Below are positions 39,227 through 49,317 of a stretch of DNA of 64,000 nt, piece by piece (within the stretch, counting starts at the first letter, position 1; each line of letters opens with the position of its first letter). The notes under the pieces are model-generated. The model was not told the origin of the DNA, did no database searches, and saw nothing but the letters and a program-made list of their open reading frames with translations. A program made the position numbers and the translations under genes. Origin of the DNA: Rhizobium vallis (GTDB taxonomy: Bacteria; Pseudomonadota; Alphaproteobacteria; Rhizobiales; Rhizobiaceae); assembly GCF_003985155.1 (NCBI RefSeq), contig NZ_ML133686.1, positions 218,001 through 282,000 of the forward strand, given 5' to 3'.

Positions 39227-39793
39227 ATGATGAACATTGCAGGTCTTGGCCGTTTCGCCGCTGCGACCATCGTTCTTTCCGGGCTTGCCTTCGGCTCCGC
39301 CGTCAAGGCACAGGAAGTTTCCGAGGAGCAGCTGAAGGCATCTCGCGCGGCGATCGACGCTATCGGCGCCACGGCCCAGTTCGACAACATCCTGCCCGGC
39401 CTCGCTGAGCGCCTGAAGGCCGGCCTGATCCAGGATTCGCCGAACTACCAGGATGCCATCTCCTCGACGGTCGATGCGCAGGCGCTGGCGCTTGCACCGC
39501 GCCGCGGCGATCTCGAGAAGGAAGCGGCGCTCACCTATGCCAAGGCCTTCACGATCGACGAGCTGAAGGCGATCGCGGCCTTTTACACCTCCGACGTCGG
39601 CAAGAAGCTGCTGCGCGACGGCCCGGTCGCTTCGCGCGAGACGGCGAAGGCCGCCGACATCTGGGCACAGGGCATTTCGCGTGATCTGGAAAAGCAGAGC
39701 AACGCCATCCTTTCCAAGGTCATCAAGGCTCCGCCGGCTGCACCCGAAACCCCGGCTGCTCCCGCTGCTCCTGCTCCGACCGCCCAGCAGTAA
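39227..39793 (+). CDS. Periplasmic DUF2059 domain protein
   Basis: A 188-residue exported protein. The signal peptide covers residues 1-28 (FAAATIVLSGLAFGSAVKAQ). The central helical DUF2059 region includes YAKAFTIDELKAIAAFYTSDVGKKLL. A Pro/Ala-rich tail (APAPTAQQ) ends the protein and may span or contact the wall. Function is unknown. It follows rpiA closely in the rhizobial order rpiA-DUF2059-gor seen here, and a terminator lies 25 bp past its stop. Confidence 0.85.
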   Translation: MMNIAGLGRFAAATIVLSGLAFGSAVKAQEVSEEQLKASRAAIDAIGATAQFDNILPGLAERLKAGLIQDSPNYQDAISSTVDAQALALAPRRGDLEKEAALTYAKAFTIDELKAIAAFYTSDVGKKLLRDGPVASRETAKAADIWAQGISRDLEKQSNAILSKVIKAPPAAPETPAAPAAPAPTAQQ

Positions 39794-39815
39794 GAATTAC
39801 TTGTCAAGATTCGCG

Positions 39816-39842
39816 AAAGCCCGGCATTGTCCGGGCTTTTTT
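39816..39842 (+). terminator. Rho-independent terminator after the DUF2059 gene
   Basis: Stem AGCCCGG / CCGGGCT around CATTGT, followed by a T run. It ends transcription of the rpiA-DUF2059 unit. Confidence 0.88.
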
Positions 39843-39889
39843 GTTATGATGCGGCAAAAGCCGGCGACCAGATTTTGGATGAGGCAGAT

Positions 39890-40174
39890 ATGTCCGATGG
39901 CCACGAGGCTGTGCAAGTCCGGATATCAGGCAGGGTCCAGGGCGTCGGATTTCGCATGTGGACGCGAAATGAGGCGGCGCGGCTCGGGTTGACGGGCTGG
40001 GTTCGCAACGAAGAGGACGGGTCCGTCGCTGCTTTGATCGCCGGATCCGATACCGCGATCTCGACGATGATCGAGCGTTTGAGGCGCGGGCCTGCGGGAT
40101 CATCGGTTTCAGGCGTCCAAACGGAAACGACCCGGCTTGAAAAGATACCGGGCGATTTCCGTATCATCGGCTGA
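39890..40174 (+). CDS. acyP: Acylphosphatase
   Basis: A 94-residue enzyme hydrolysing acyl phosphates. The two catalytic residues are present: R22 in GRVQGVGFR and N40 in GWVRN. The last strand, PGDFRIIG, is also typical. ATG 39890 gives the family length, and the longer frame from 39827 begins inside the preceding terminator. It is transcribed alone. Its cellular role is not established in bacteria. Confidence 0.93.
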   Translation: MSDGHEAVQVRISGRVQGVGFRMWTRNEAARLGLTGWVRNEEDGSVAALIAGSDTAISTMIERLRRGPAGSSVSGVQTETTRLEKIPGDFRIIG

Positions 40175-40218
40175 TCGCAACAACTGCCGACGGATGGCAT
40201 TGCAGATGCGCCAAACGC

Positions 40219-40437
40219 TCAGCCCCAGTCCTTCGAGCTTTTTGCCAATTGCCACACGCCCGTCTCATCCGGCTCCACGCGTTTGTTGCCGCGATAGAAG
40301 ATCGGCAGTCCTGTCTTCTTGTCCATCGCGAAGCGGCTCGGCGTAAATTTTTCGTCCTCGTGGCCCTGGATGGCGAGGTTGAGCGCTTCCTTGAACTTGC
40401 CGGCCCTGCAGAGGTTGGCGAAGAGAGTTTGATCCAT
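40219..40437 (-). CDS. Conserved hypothetical small protein
   Basis: A 72-residue basic soluble protein beginning MDQTLFANLCRAGKFKEALNL and ending WQLAKSSKDWG. I recognise no domain, though it resembles short conserved rhizobial proteins. Start 40437 has GGAG at a good distance; an alternative ATG five codons earlier (40452) lacks one. It is convergent with acylphosphatase and divergent from gor. Amino-acid composition and codon use look like a real gene. Confidence 0.6.
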   Translation of the reverse strand: MDQTLFANLCRAGKFKEALNLAIQGHEDEKFTPSRFAMDKKTGLPIFYRGNKRVEPDETGVWQLAKSSKDWG

Positions 40438-40614
40438 CTTTTGCTCCGGCATTTTTTATCCCACGGATTGCCTGCCAGTCTCGGTCGGCTGGGTCAACCA
40501 TCAATGAGGATTCGGCGAAAGAGAACGGCATGATGCAGGAGCGGGCTTTTGTTTTCACGGCGATCGCTCCTATATCAGGTGCGTCCTTCCTGCGATTCCC
40601 TTCCGGAGCTCATC

Positions 40615-42000
40615 ATGTCTTCCTATGATTACGACCTTTTCGTCATTGGCGGCGGTTCCGGCGGCGTGCGCGGTGCGCGCGTTGCGGCCTCGCTCGGCAA
40701 GAGGGTGGCGATCGCCGAGGAGTATCGCTATGGCGGCACCTGCGTCATTCGCGGCTGCGTGCCGAAGAAGCTCTTCGTCTATGCCTCGCAATTCCATGAG
40801 CATTTCGAGGATGCCGCTGGCTTCGGTTGGACGGTCGGCGAAAGCAGCTTCGACTGGAAGAAGCTGGTGGCGGCAAAAGATACCGAGATCGCCCGGCTGG
40901 AAGGCCTCTACAAGAAGGGGCTCGCCGGCGCCAATGCCGAAATCCTGGAAACGCGCGCCGAACTCGTCGATGCCCACACGGTGCGGCTCGTGAAAACAGG
41001 GCAGACGGTGACCGCAAAGACGATCGTGATCGCTACCGGCGGGCGGCCGAACCCGCATGCAGCGCTTCCCGGCCACGAGCTTTGCATCTCTTCCAACGAA
41101 GCCTTTCATCTCGAAGAGCTGCCGAAATCGATCGTTATCGCGGGCGGCGGCTATATCGCCGTCGAATTCGCCAATATCTTCCACGGCCTCGGCGTCGAGA
41201 CAACTTTGATCTATCGCGGCGCCGAAATCCTGTCGCGCTTCGACGAGGATCTCCGGCGCGGCCTGCATGAGGCGATGGTCGCCAAGGGTATCCGAATCCT
41301 CTGCCACGACACGCTGCAGAAGGTTTCAAAGGGTGAGGATGGGCTCATTCTGGAGACGCTGAACAGCGGCACGCTCCATGCCGGCGTCGTGATGCTGGCG
41401 CTCGGGCGCGATCCGAACACCGAAGGCCTCGGGCTCGAGGCGGCCGGCGTCGCCGTCGACGAGCGCGGCGCGATCATCGTCGACGATTATTCCCGCACCA
41501 ATGTGGAAAACATCTATGCGCTCGGCGATGTCACCAACCGGGTACAGCTGACGCCGGTGGCGATCCACGAGGCGATGTGCTTCATCGAGACCGAGTACAA
41601 GAACAATCCGACCCGGCCGGATTACGAGCTGATCCCGACCGCCGTCTTCTCGCAGCCGGAGATCGGCACTGTCGGCCTCTCGGAAGAAGAGGCGGGCAGG
41701 CGTTACGCCGAGCTCGAAGTCTACCGCGCCCAGTTCCGGCCGCTGAAGGCGACACTTTCCGGCCGTTCCGAGCGGATGATCATGAAGCTGATCGTCGATG
41801 CGGCGAGCCGCAAGGTGGTGGGCGCCCATATTCTCGGCCATGATGCCGGCGAGATGGCGCAGCTGCTCGGCATCACGCTGAAAGCCGGCTGCACCAAGGA
41901 CGATTTCGACCAGACGATGGCGCTGCACCCGACAGCGGCCGAAGAGCTCGTCACCATGTATGCGCCGAGCTATCGCATCCGCGAGGGCAAGCGCATCTGA
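40615..42000 (+). CDS. gor: Glutathione-disulfide reductase
   Basis: A 461-residue FAD- and NADPH-dependent disulfide reductase that regenerates glutathione. FAD motif VIGGGSGGVRGA; redox-active cysteines C43 and C48 in GGTCVIRGCVPKK. The NADPH site GGGYIAVEFA lies near residue 177, with YALGDVTN later. The dimer-interface His-Glu pair is HPTAAEE near the C-terminus. ATG 40615 follows CCGGAG. The VIRGC wording distinguishes it from dihydrolipoamide dehydrogenase. Confidence 0.96.
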   Translation: MSSYDYDLFVIGGGSGGVRGARVAASLGKRVAIAEEYRYGGTCVIRGCVPKKLFVYASQFHEHFEDAAGFGWTVGESSFDWKKLVAAKDTEIARLEGLYKKGLAGANAEILETRAELVDAHTVRLVKTGQTVTAKTIVIATGGRPNPHAALPGHELCISSNEAFHLEELPKSIVIAGGGYIAVEFANIFHGLGVETTLIYRGAEILSRFDEDLRRGLHEAMVAKGIRILCHDTLQKVSKGEDGLILETLNSGTLHAGVVMLALGRDPNTEGLGLEAAGVAVDERGAIIVDDYSRTNVENIYALGDVTNRVQLTPVAIHEAMCFIETEYKNNPTRPDYELIPTAVFSQPEIGTVGLSEEEAGRRYAELEVYRAQFRPLKATLSGRSERMIMKLIVDAASRKVVGAHILGHDAGEMAQLLGITLKAGCTKDDFDQTMALHPTAAEELVTMYAPSYRIREGKRI

Positions 42001-42010
42001 GTGATATTCT

Positions 42011-43300
42011 TCAGCTGGTGATGCGCGGCGAGCGGATGACCTTGAGGAAAAGCGCCTTCATTGCATCGGCGATGCCGTCGGTCGGCGTCACCTCGAAATA
42101 GAGGCCGGGCGAGGCGCATGCCTGCATCTTGGTCGGGATCTCGCTCTGGAAGGGCTTGATCCAGGTATTGTACCAGCTGTTTTTCGGCAGCGGCAGATAG
42201 GTGGTGTAGAGCACTGCGACCCTGATGCCCTTGTCCTTCAGCGGCTGGCAGAAAGAGGTATCGATCGGCTCCTGGCAGCGGTTGCCGGTGAGCTTCTTGG
42301 TGCAGCCCTTCGGCTTCTCGCTGTCGCCAACGCCATCCGAAACGAAGAACAGGATCTTCTGCGGATTCGCGGATGTGCTGCCGTCACCGGGCGTCGTGAT
42401 GATGGTTTTCATCTGCGTCAGTGCGCTGTCGAAACTCGTCTGCTGGTCGTTATTATAGCCCTGATACGGGATGGTCATCAGATCGACGGCATCGGTATAG
42501 GTGCGGACCTTGTCGAGGTCGGTGGTCGGGTCGGAGATGGTGGTCAGCTTGGCATCTTCGGCCTTGGTGCCGAAGGTATAGACACCCATGCGGAACTGGT
42601 TGTCTGAGACGCGCGTCGTCTTGGCTGTCTGCGTCAGTTCCTTGGTCGCCTGGCGCACGACGTCGATGCGCATGCTGACCCCGAGTTTCTTGGCGAGATT
42701 GTAGTAATTGTTGTTGTTCTGCGTCTCGTGGCAGGCAAAGGCACAGCTGTCGCTGGTGTTTTTTTCCATCGTCGAGACGTCTGTCGCAGTGGCGCCGACG
42801 CCCATCGAGGGTGTGTTGTCGAGCAGGATATAGAAATCCATGAAGGAGGCGGTCTGGTATTCGGCCGTCGCCGTGCCCGAAATGGAGATCGAATCCTTGC
42901 CGAGAACGCGCATGAAGGTAGTGGGCACGGTCGCGTTGAAGGAAACCTGCGAATTCAGCTTGTTGGCGGCCTTGGTGACGTCGATGCCGAGATCGACCTG
43001 GACATCGGCCAGCTCTCCTGAGATCTGGGACATGAAGATACTGCGGGCATCGGCCTTGCCGAGTGAAATCGTGCCATCGCCGCTCATGCTCATCGCGGCA
43101 GCGACCGCGCCGGATTTTTCGGCGATCGAGCCGACGGCGGCAGCATCAGCGGCAGCGTAAAGCTGCGTCCTCAGGCTCAGCGCATGGGCGAAATCCACCG
43201 CCATGCCCGCCGCGCCAAGGAGCGGCACCAAAAGCAGTGCCGTCATGATGCCGAAATTGCCCGAGCGGTCCGATATGAATCCCGGCGGAAGGATCGCCAT
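42011..43300 (-). CDS. TadG-like pilus-assembly protein with von Willebrand A-like domain
   Basis: A 429-residue protein with a TadE/TadG N-terminus: a basic start, then one hydrophobic helix (GIMTALLLVPLLGAAGMAVD, about residues 18-40) after RSGNFG. A vWA-like domain from about 155 begins FYILLDNTPSMG; the metal site has Thr in place of the first Ser of DxSxS. DGVGDSEKPKG follows, with several Cys that may form disulfides (GCTKKLTGNRCQ). ATG 43300 follows GGGGACAT. Such proteins are secreted or membrane-tethered parts of Flp/Tad systems, but no tad ATPase genes are near. A second TadE/TadG set lies at 49318-51477. Confidence 0.8.
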   Translation of the reverse strand: MAILPPGFISDRSGNFGIMTALLLVPLLGAAGMAVDFAHALSLRTQLYAAADAAAVGSIAEKSGAVAAAMSMSGDGTISLGKADARSIFMSQISGELADVQVDLGIDVTKAANKLNSQVSFNATVPTTFMRVLGKDSISISGTATAEYQTASFMDFYILLDNTPSMGVGATATDVSTMEKNTSDSCAFACHETQNNNNYYNLAKKLGVSMRIDVVRQATKELTQTAKTTRVSDNQFRMGVYTFGTKAEDAKLTTISDPTTDLDKVRTYTDAVDLMTIPYQGYNNDQQTSFDSALTQMKTIITTPGDGSTSANPQKILFFVSDGVGDSEKPKGCTKKLTGNRCQEPIDTSFCQPLKDKGIRVAVLYTTYLPLPKNSWYNTWIKPFQSEIPTKMQACASPGLYFEVTPTDGIADAMKALFLKVIRSPRITS

Positions 43301-43522
43301 GGCATGTCCCCGATGTTGAAACTCTTCCGCTTCTACATTCAAAGTCTAAAGTATGGGGAAATCGAAATGGTATATGCCGGTTTAACGACAAGGCGGCGGG
43401 TGGCGGGGCTCCCAGCGGAAGCTTCGGGCGATTGGCCTTTGCAAGCCTGATCTAAAAGTCTATAAGCCGCCGGATATCGAGATAGGGCATCCTGGTGAAC
43501 GGATGTGATTGAGGTGAGTGAG

Positions 43523-44896
43523 ATGGCAGAGAACTGGACCCCGAGCAGCTGGCGGCAAAAACCGATCCTGCAGGTTCCCGATTATCCCGATGCAGCCGCT
43601 TTGGCGGCAACAGAGGCCACGCTCGCCAGCTATCCGCCGCTCGTTTTTGCAGGTGAGGCGCGTCGCCTGAAGAAGCATCTCGCCAATGTCGCCGAAGGCA
43701 ACGGCTTCCTGCTGCAGGGCGGCGATTGCGCCGAGAGCTTCGCCGAACACGGCGCCGACAACATCCGTGACTTCTTCCGCGCCTTCCTGCAGATGGCCGT
43801 CGTTCTGACTTTTGGCGCACAGCTGCCGGTTGTTAAAGTTGGCCGCATTGCCGGCCAGTTCGCCAAGCCGCGTTCGTCGAATGTCGAGAAGCAGGGCGAC
43901 GTGACGCTGCCGGCCTATCGCGGCGACATCATCAACGGCATCGAGTTCACCGAGGAGTCGCGCATTCCGAACCCGGAACGCCAGGCCATGGCCTACCGCC
44001 AGTCGGCCGCGACGCTGAACCTGCTGCGCGCCTTCGCGATGGGCGGCTACGCCAACCTCGAAAACGTCCATCAATGGATGCTCGGCTTCGTCAAGGACAG
44101 CCCGCAGGGCGAGCGTTACCGCAAGCTTGCCGACCGCATCAGCGAAACCATGGATTTCATGAAGGCGATCGGCATCACTTCGGAAAACCATCCGAGCCTG
44201 CGCGAGACCGATTTCTTCACCAGCCATGAGGCGCTGCTGCTCGGCTACGAGGAAGCGCTGACCCGCGTCGATTCCACCTCGGGCGACTGGTATGCCACGT
44301 CAGGCCACATGATCTGGATCGGCGACCGTACGCGCCAGGCCGACCATGCGCATGTCGAATATTGCCGCGGCATCAAGAACCCGATCGGTCTGAAATGCGG
44401 CCCGTCGCTGCAGGCCGACGATCTGCTGCAGCTGATCGACATCCTGAACCCCGCCAACGAAGCCGGGCGCCTGACGCTGATCTGCCGCTTCGGCCATGAG
44501 AAGGTCGCCGAAAACCTGCCGCGCCTCATCCGCGCCGTCGAGCGCGAGGACCGCAAGGTCGTCTGGTCCTGCGACCCGATGCACGGCAACACGATCACGC
44601 TCAACAACTACAAGACCCGTCCCTTCGAGCGGATCCTGTCGGAAGTCGAAAGCTTCTTCCAGATCCACCGCGCCGAAGGCACGCATCCCGGCGGCATCCA
44701 TATCGAGATGACCGGCAAGGATGTGACGGAATGCACCGGCGGCGCCCGCGCCGTCACCGCCGAGGACCTGCAGGACCGCTACCACACCCATTGCGATCCG
44801 CGCCTGAACTCAGACCAGGCCCTCGAACTCGCCTTCCTGCTTGCCGAGCGCATGAAGGGCGGCCGCGACGAGAAGCGCATGGTCGCCAACGGCTGA
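43523..44896 (+). CDS. DAHP synthase, class II (plant-like)
   Basis: A 457-residue 3-deoxy-D-arabino-heptulosonate 7-phosphate synthase, the first step of aromatic amino acid synthesis. Family marks: [11 protein letters not shown] with the metal-binding Cys, [13 protein letters not shown], and [26 protein letters not shown] and [15 protein letters not shown] follow, giving His, Glu and Asp ligands. ATG 43523 follows GAGGTGAG. A class I enzyme of the same reaction is encoded at 56800-57867, so the strain has both evolutionary types. No attenuator-like leader is evident upstream of this one. Confidence 0.95.
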   Translation: MAENWTPSSWRQKPILQVPDYPDAAALAATEATLASYPPLVFAGEARRLKKHLANVAEGNGFLLQGGDCAESFAEHGADNIRDFFRAFLQMAVVLTFGAQLPVVKVGRIAGQFAKPRSSNVEKQGDVTLPAYRGDIINGIEFTEESRIPNPERQAMAYRQSAATLNLLRAFAMGGYANLENVHQWMLGFVKDSPQGERYRKLADRISETMDFMKAIGITSENHPSLRETDFFTSHEALLLGYEEALTRVDSTSGDWYATSGHMIWIGDRTRQADHAHVEYCRGIKNPIGLKCGPSLQADDLLQLIDILNPANEAGRLTLICRFGHEKVAENLPRLIRAVEREDRKVVWSCDPMHGNTITLNNYKTRPFERILSEVESFFQIHRAEGTHPGGIHIEMTGKDVTECTGGARAVTAEDLQDRYHTHCDPRLNSDQALELAFLLAERMKGGRDEKRMVANG

Positions 44897-45168
44897 GGCC
44901 CGACCGCTAGATATTGACCCGCATTCGCAGGCACGTCTCGGCGTGCTTGCGGAAAAGCAGAGCGCGTCCCTTGTAGAATCAGCCGAAAGCGTGCTGCGCT
45001 CCTGCTGCATGAGGCGGAGCGCTCGATCAGCAACGGCCAAACTGTGGTTTCGCCGCCTAAGCCGTCCGCAAAGCGGACCGGCAACGAAATTCGTTTTGCT
45101 GCCGGAGGCGGAAGACCTCCTAGCCGAGGCGACATTAAAGCCGCTGGCGGCTGGATGAGCAGGTGATA

Positions 45169-47142
45169 ATGAACTATCGTCCCGATATCGATGGGCTCCG
45201 CGCCGTAGCCGTGTTGGGCGTTCTTCTGTTCCATTTTTCTATCGGACCCTTCCCCGGCGGATTCACGGGCGTCGATATCTTCTTTGTCATCAGCGGTTAT
45301 CTGATCACCAAGCTGATCGTCGAGGACGTGGAACAGGGGAGGTTTTCGTTCAAGCGGTTCTATGTGAGACGCATGCGCCGGCTGTTCCCGGCATTGCTCT
45401 TCACGTTGCTGTGCTCTCTCGTCGCTGCGGCGCTGATCTTCCCACCGGAGCAGATGACAGGCTTCGGCGCATCATTGGCGGCATCGGTATTCTCTGGCTC
45501 GAACATTCTGTTCTGGACGGAGCATGGCTATTTCGATGTCAGTTCGCACCTGAAGCCTCTGTTGCATACCTGGTCCTTGGGCGTCGAGGAGCAATTCTAT
45601 CTGGTCTGGCCATTCGGGCTGGTGTGGCTTTTGCGGTCCGGACGGAAGGCTGCGATGGCTGCATTGGCTCTGGTCTTTATCGCAAGCCTCGGCGCGAACC
45701 TGGCGATGGAGCCCTATCAGTCGACGCTATTCTATCTGTCGCCATTTCGCTTCTTCGAATTCGCGATAGGGGCAGGATTGGTATTCGTGCCGGCCGCACG
45801 ATCGAATGCTGCGATGGAGGGAGCGTTGCTGGCCGGCTTGGCGATGATCGCCTACGCCTATCGGGATTTCACGGAAGCCACTCTCTTTCCGTCCTATCCG
45901 GCGCTGGTGCCTACAGTCGGAGCGGCCCTGGTTATCTGGGGCGGACAGGCACGGTGGTCTGGGTTGCTTCTGCGCAACAAGGCAACGGCCTCGGTTGGAT
46001 TGACCAGCTATTCGCTATACCTGGCGCATTGGCCATTGCTGGTGTTCTGGCAATATGGACGTGCGGAGCCACTGGCTCCCCATGAAAGCGTAGCTCTCCT
46101 GATCCTGACATTTGCAATCGCCTGGGCCATGTACGTCTTCGTCGAACGGCCGTTCCGGGAAAGAAACGCCGCGGGCTATCTGATTTTGCCGCGGGTCTAT
46201 ATGCGCGGTGCTGTTGTAGTAGCACTTGCCGTATCGGCGATCGGTCTCCAGGTCTTGGCGTCCCACGGTTGGCTGTGGCGCCTCGGTGACCGTGGAGAGT
46301 TCATCGCAGAGTTCGTTCGTGGGGGAGATCGGAGAGTGGACGCGCAATATGGCGGCAGCGGCTGCCGCACACCGTGCAGCACTTCGACAGAAAACCGGAA
46401 GCCCGACGTCATATTCATCGGGGACTCACATTCCCGCCAGTATTATCGTGGCGCAAAGGAAGCGCTGGCTGGGCTCAAAGTGGACTTCTACGCGTTCCCC
46501 AGTTGCCAGTTCTTTTCCCTGGAATACACCCGAGACTACGCCGGATATCCCGATCCGGTGCTCTATGACGGCAATTGCCGTGAAGCGCGGAAACAGGCAT
46601 TCGACGGTATTCGCAATGCCCCCGATGCCCTGATCGTCCTGGGCGAGTATTGGTATCCCGTGCGGATGCTATCGGAGGTTGGCAAGGCTCCTTGGGCGGT
46701 CACGACGCCGGAAGCCTACTATCGGTTCGTGGGTGCAGAGGTGTCGCGGCTCCAGCAGTCTTTCGGGGGCCGTCAGATGGTTGTTCTCGGAAGCGTTCCT
46801 ACATCTGGCGGCATCGGGTCTCCGCTCAGTTGCTTCGGCAATCTCTACCGGGTTGACCCAGGATGCCTGGAGCAACCAATTTCCAACCCGGCTATTTCGA
46901 AAAGAGCTGAGATCAATGATCTGCTGGCGGAAAATTTGTCGCCTGCAGTGACATTCGTGGACCCATTTGATGCCCTCTGCGCCGGAAAAGAGTGCGAGGT
47001 CATGAACGACGGACCTCTGTATTCCGACGACACTCATTTGTCGGGGCTCGGTGCGAAAAAGGTAATGGCTGAAGTCGCCATGACCATCAAACACAAGCTT
47101 GCTGTTCATGGGGCGCGAGGAAGCAGGCACGTGACTCAATAG
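45169..47142 (+). CDS. OafA/YrhL-type acyltransferase with SGNH domain
   Basis: A 657-residue protein. The N-terminal half (about 1-360) is an acyltransferase-3 membrane domain with ten or so helices; RPDIDGLRAVAVLGVLLFHF holds the conserved Arg and His. The C-terminal half is a periplasmic SGNH esterase-like domain with GDSHS (Ser nucleophile) and DDTHLSGLGA (Asp/His). Such fusions O-acetylate lipopolysaccharide or exopolysaccharide. The acceptor here is unknown and no sugar-transferase genes flank it. ATG 45169 is preceded by AGGTG; the GTG two codons earlier is less likely. A terminator follows. The 272-bp gap before it holds no gene I can support. Confidence 0.9.
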   Translation: MNYRPDIDGLRAVAVLGVLLFHFSIGPFPGGFTGVDIFFVISGYLITKLIVEDVEQGRFSFKRFYVRRMRRLFPALLFTLLCSLVAAALIFPPEQMTGFGASLAASVFSGSNILFWTEHGYFDVSSHLKPLLHTWSLGVEEQFYLVWPFGLVWLLRSGRKAAMAALALVFIASLGANLAMEPYQSTLFYLSPFRFFEFAIGAGLVFVPAARSNAAMEGALLAGLAMIAYAYRDFTEATLFPSYPALVPTVGAALVIWGGQARWSGLLLRNKATASVGLTSYSLYLAHWPLLVFWQYGRAEPLAPHESVALLILTFAIAWAMYVFVERPFRERNAAGYLILPRVYMRGAVVVALAVSAIGLQVLASHGWLWRLGDRGEFIAEFVRGGDRRVDAQYGGSGCRTPCSTSTENRKPDVIFIGDSHSRQYYRGAKEALAGLKVDFYAFPSCQFFSLEYTRDYAGYPDPVLYDGNCREARKQAFDGIRNAPDALIVLGEYWYPVRMLSEVGKAPWAVTTPEAYYRFVGAEVSRLQQSFGGRQMVVLGSVPTSGGIGSPLSCFGNLYRVDPGCLEQPISNPAISKRAEINDLLAENLSPAVTFVDPFDALCAGKECEVMNDGPLYSDDTHLSGLGAKKVMAEVAMTIKHKLAVHGARGSRHVTQ

Positions 47143-47220
47143 GCCTAAAGCAGGCCTGATACGCTCTGATACCCAGACCATCCCAGTGAATGATGGCAGC
47201 CAAACCCGCGCAACGGTCTG

Positions 47221-47246
47221 AGCCCGGCGTGATTGCCGGGCTTTTT
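47221..47246 (+). terminator. Rho-independent terminator after the acyltransferase gene
   Basis: Stem AGCCCGGC / GCCGGGCT with loop GTGATT and five Ts. It lies between the convergent acyltransferase and ABC exporter genes; the T run serves the plus strand. Confidence 0.88.
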
Positions 47247-47267
47247 CGTTGTCGGTAGACCAAGCGC

Positions 47268-49106
47268 TCAGATACTCGCCTGAATGCTATGCAGGTTGGC
47301 GTAGACGCCGCCTTGTTCCATCAGGTCGTCATGCGTGCCCTGTTCGACAATGCCGTCAACCGTCAGGACCAGGATGCGGTCGGCATGGCGGACGGTGGAG
47401 AGGCGGTGGGCGATGACCAGGGTGGTTCGGCCGTTGGCGAGGGTCAGCAGCGCCTGCTGCACCGCCCGTTCGCTCTCGTTGTCGAGCGCGCTCGTCGCCT
47501 CGTCGAAGATCAGGATCTGCGGATCTTTCAGGAAGGCGCGGGCGATGGTGATGCGCTGGCGCTGGCCGCCCGAGAGTTTGACGCCGCGTTGGCCGATATC
47601 GGTGTCATAGCCTTTCGGAAGCGCCAAGATGAAGTCATGCGCATTGGCGGCGCGGGCGGCCGCTTCCAGCTCGGCATCGGTCGCGTCCGGCCTGCCGTAA
47701 CGCAGGTTTTGCGCCACGGTGCCGGCAAAGAGATAGACATCCTGCTGGACCACGCCGACATGGCGCCGAAGCGAGGCGAGCGTGACGTCGCGGATATCGG
47801 TGCCGTCGATGCGGATCGACCCGGCATCGATATCGTAGAAGCGCGGGATGAGTGCGCAGAGCGTGCTCTTGCCGACCCCGGAAGGACCGACCAGGGCGAC
47901 GAACTCTCCAGGAGCAATGGTGAGGGAAAGCCGCTCCAGCACCCGCGGACCGTCGGCTTCATAAGCGAAGGCGACGTCGGCGAAGCGGATTTCGCCCCTT
48001 GGTGCCGGCATCGGAAGGGCCGCTGGCCGGTCGATGATATCAGGCGCGATTTCCAGGATTTCCATGGCCCTGACGAAGCCGGTGTAACCCTCCTGCCAGA
48101 GCCGCACGAAGTTGGCGAGCCGCTGCACCGGATCGACCAGCACGCCGACGCAGAGCAAGAAAGTCAGCATGTCGGGAACGGTCAGGTCCGCCGCCAGGAT
48201 GCGCAGGGCCCCGACGATGATCACCAATATGGTGACAAGCTGGGCGAAGGTCTCCGTGCCGACCGAAAACCAGGCCTCGCTGCGGTAGCCTTCGGCGCGG
48301 CTTTGCAGGAAGCGGTGGTTCTGCTCGGCGAAACGCTGCGTTTCCAGCGCCTCGTTGGCGAAGGACTGGACGACGCGGATGCCCGCCAGCGCATCCTCCA
48401 CGCGCTCGTTGACGGCGGCGATCTGCTGCTTGCTGGCCTCGAGCGCCCGGTTCATGCGCCGGTTGAAATAAAGGGCATAGGCCACGGCCACCGGGGTGAG
48501 CAGCAGGATGAGGCCGGCGAGCGGCGGATCGATGTAGAAGAGCACCAGCATGGCGCCGGCATATTTCAGCACGGCAATGGAAAGATCCTCGGGGCCGTGG
48601 TGAAAGAGTTCGCCGAGCCATAGGCTGTCATTGGTGATGCGGCTCATCAATTGGCCGGTGCGCTGGCGGTCGTAGAAGCTGAAGGACAGCTTCTGGCAAT
48701 GCTCGAAGAGTTCCTGCCGTACCGTCGCCTCGATCCGGGCGCCCATGACGTGGCCGCGATAGTCGACGAAGAAGATCGCGCCGATCTGGATCGCCAGAAC
48801 GGCCAGCATGACGCCGCCCATCGCCAGGATCTGTGCAAAGGCCTGCGGCGCATCCGATAGAGCCAGAAGGCGGCTCGTGACGACATTGGCGCAGAGCGGC
48901 AGGGCGACCGCCGTGCCGGCGACGAGGATCGCACAAAGCAGGTCGGCCAGCAGCAAAGGCAGATGCGGGCGGTAGTAGGAGAGGAATTTTCGCATACGCA
49001 ATCTGCGCCGCTCATAGTCGGCGGCATTCGACTGGTCGCGGAAAAAGTTCAGGAAGGGGTTATGGCGTCGCGAGCTTTTCCTCGCGCGGGAGAACGGAAT
49101 GTTCAT
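47268..49106 (-). CDS. ABC exporter, fused membrane and ATPase domains
   Basis: A 612-residue half-transporter that would act as a homodimer. The membrane domain (about 45-330) has six hydrophobic helices. The ATPase domain has Walker A GPSGVGKST, Q loop VVQQDVYLF, signature LSGGQRQR and Walker B ILIFDEATSALD, with the H loop IAHRLST. This is the MsbA/lipid and multidrug exporter layout. The basic, soluble N-terminal 40 residues are longer than usual. The substrate is unknown. ATG 49106 follows AAGGACATT. The adjacent gene upstream is the frameshifted TadG-like one, with a 211-bp gap that holds no other supported feature. Confidence 0.92.
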   Translation of the reverse strand: MNIPFSRARKSSRRHNPFLNFFRDQSNAADYERRRLRMRKFLSYYRPHLPLLLADLLCAILVAGTAVALPLCANVVTSRLLALSDAPQAFAQILAMGGVMLAVLAIQIGAIFFVDYRGHVMGARIEATVRQELFEHCQKLSFSFYDRQRTGQLMSRITNDSLWLGELFHHGPEDLSIAVLKYAGAMLVLFYIDPPLAGLILLLTPVAVAYALYFNRRMNRALEASKQQIAAVNERVEDALAGIRVVQSFANEALETQRFAEQNHRFLQSRAEGYRSEAWFSVGTETFAQLVTILVIIVGALRILAADLTVPDMLTFLLCVGVLVDPVQRLANFVRLWQEGYTGFVRAMEILEIAPDIIDRPAALPMPAPRGEIRFADVAFAYEADGPRVLERLSLTIAPGEFVALVGPSGVGKSTLCALIPRFYDIDAGSIRIDGTDIRDVTLASLRRHVGVVQQDVYLFAGTVAQNLRYGRPDATDAELEAAARAANAHDFILALPKGYDTDIGQRGVKLSGGQRQRITIARAFLKDPQILIFDEATSALDNESERAVQQALLTLANGRTTLVIAHRLSTVRHADRILVLTVDGIVEQGTHDDLMEQGGVYANLHSIQASI

Positions 49107-49317
49107 GAAGCTGAATGTCCTTGTGGGGGATGTTTCCTTTCTGTTTGGACAGGGTCGCTCTCATGTCAGTCTCCCGAGGATCGGACGGATTTGAGCCGTC
49201 AGTATCGCCGAGAACCGCGTCCGATACAACGCGGTCATGGGACGAGGTCGGCAGGTGTTGTCGTCATGCAACAGATTGCCGGCGCAATCGCGGGGCGTGG
49301 CACCGGCGATGACAGGC

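Noticed and set aside
47289..48623. 444-codon open frame on the plus strand
   Set aside because: It is antisense to the ABC exporter, whose Walker motifs and signature are complete. The product is a charged low-complexity sequence.
49060..49164. 34-codon ORF overlapping the ABC exporter start
   Set aside because: It has no Shine-Dalgarno, no leader-like codon runs and no hairpin partner, so I could not support a leader peptide there.
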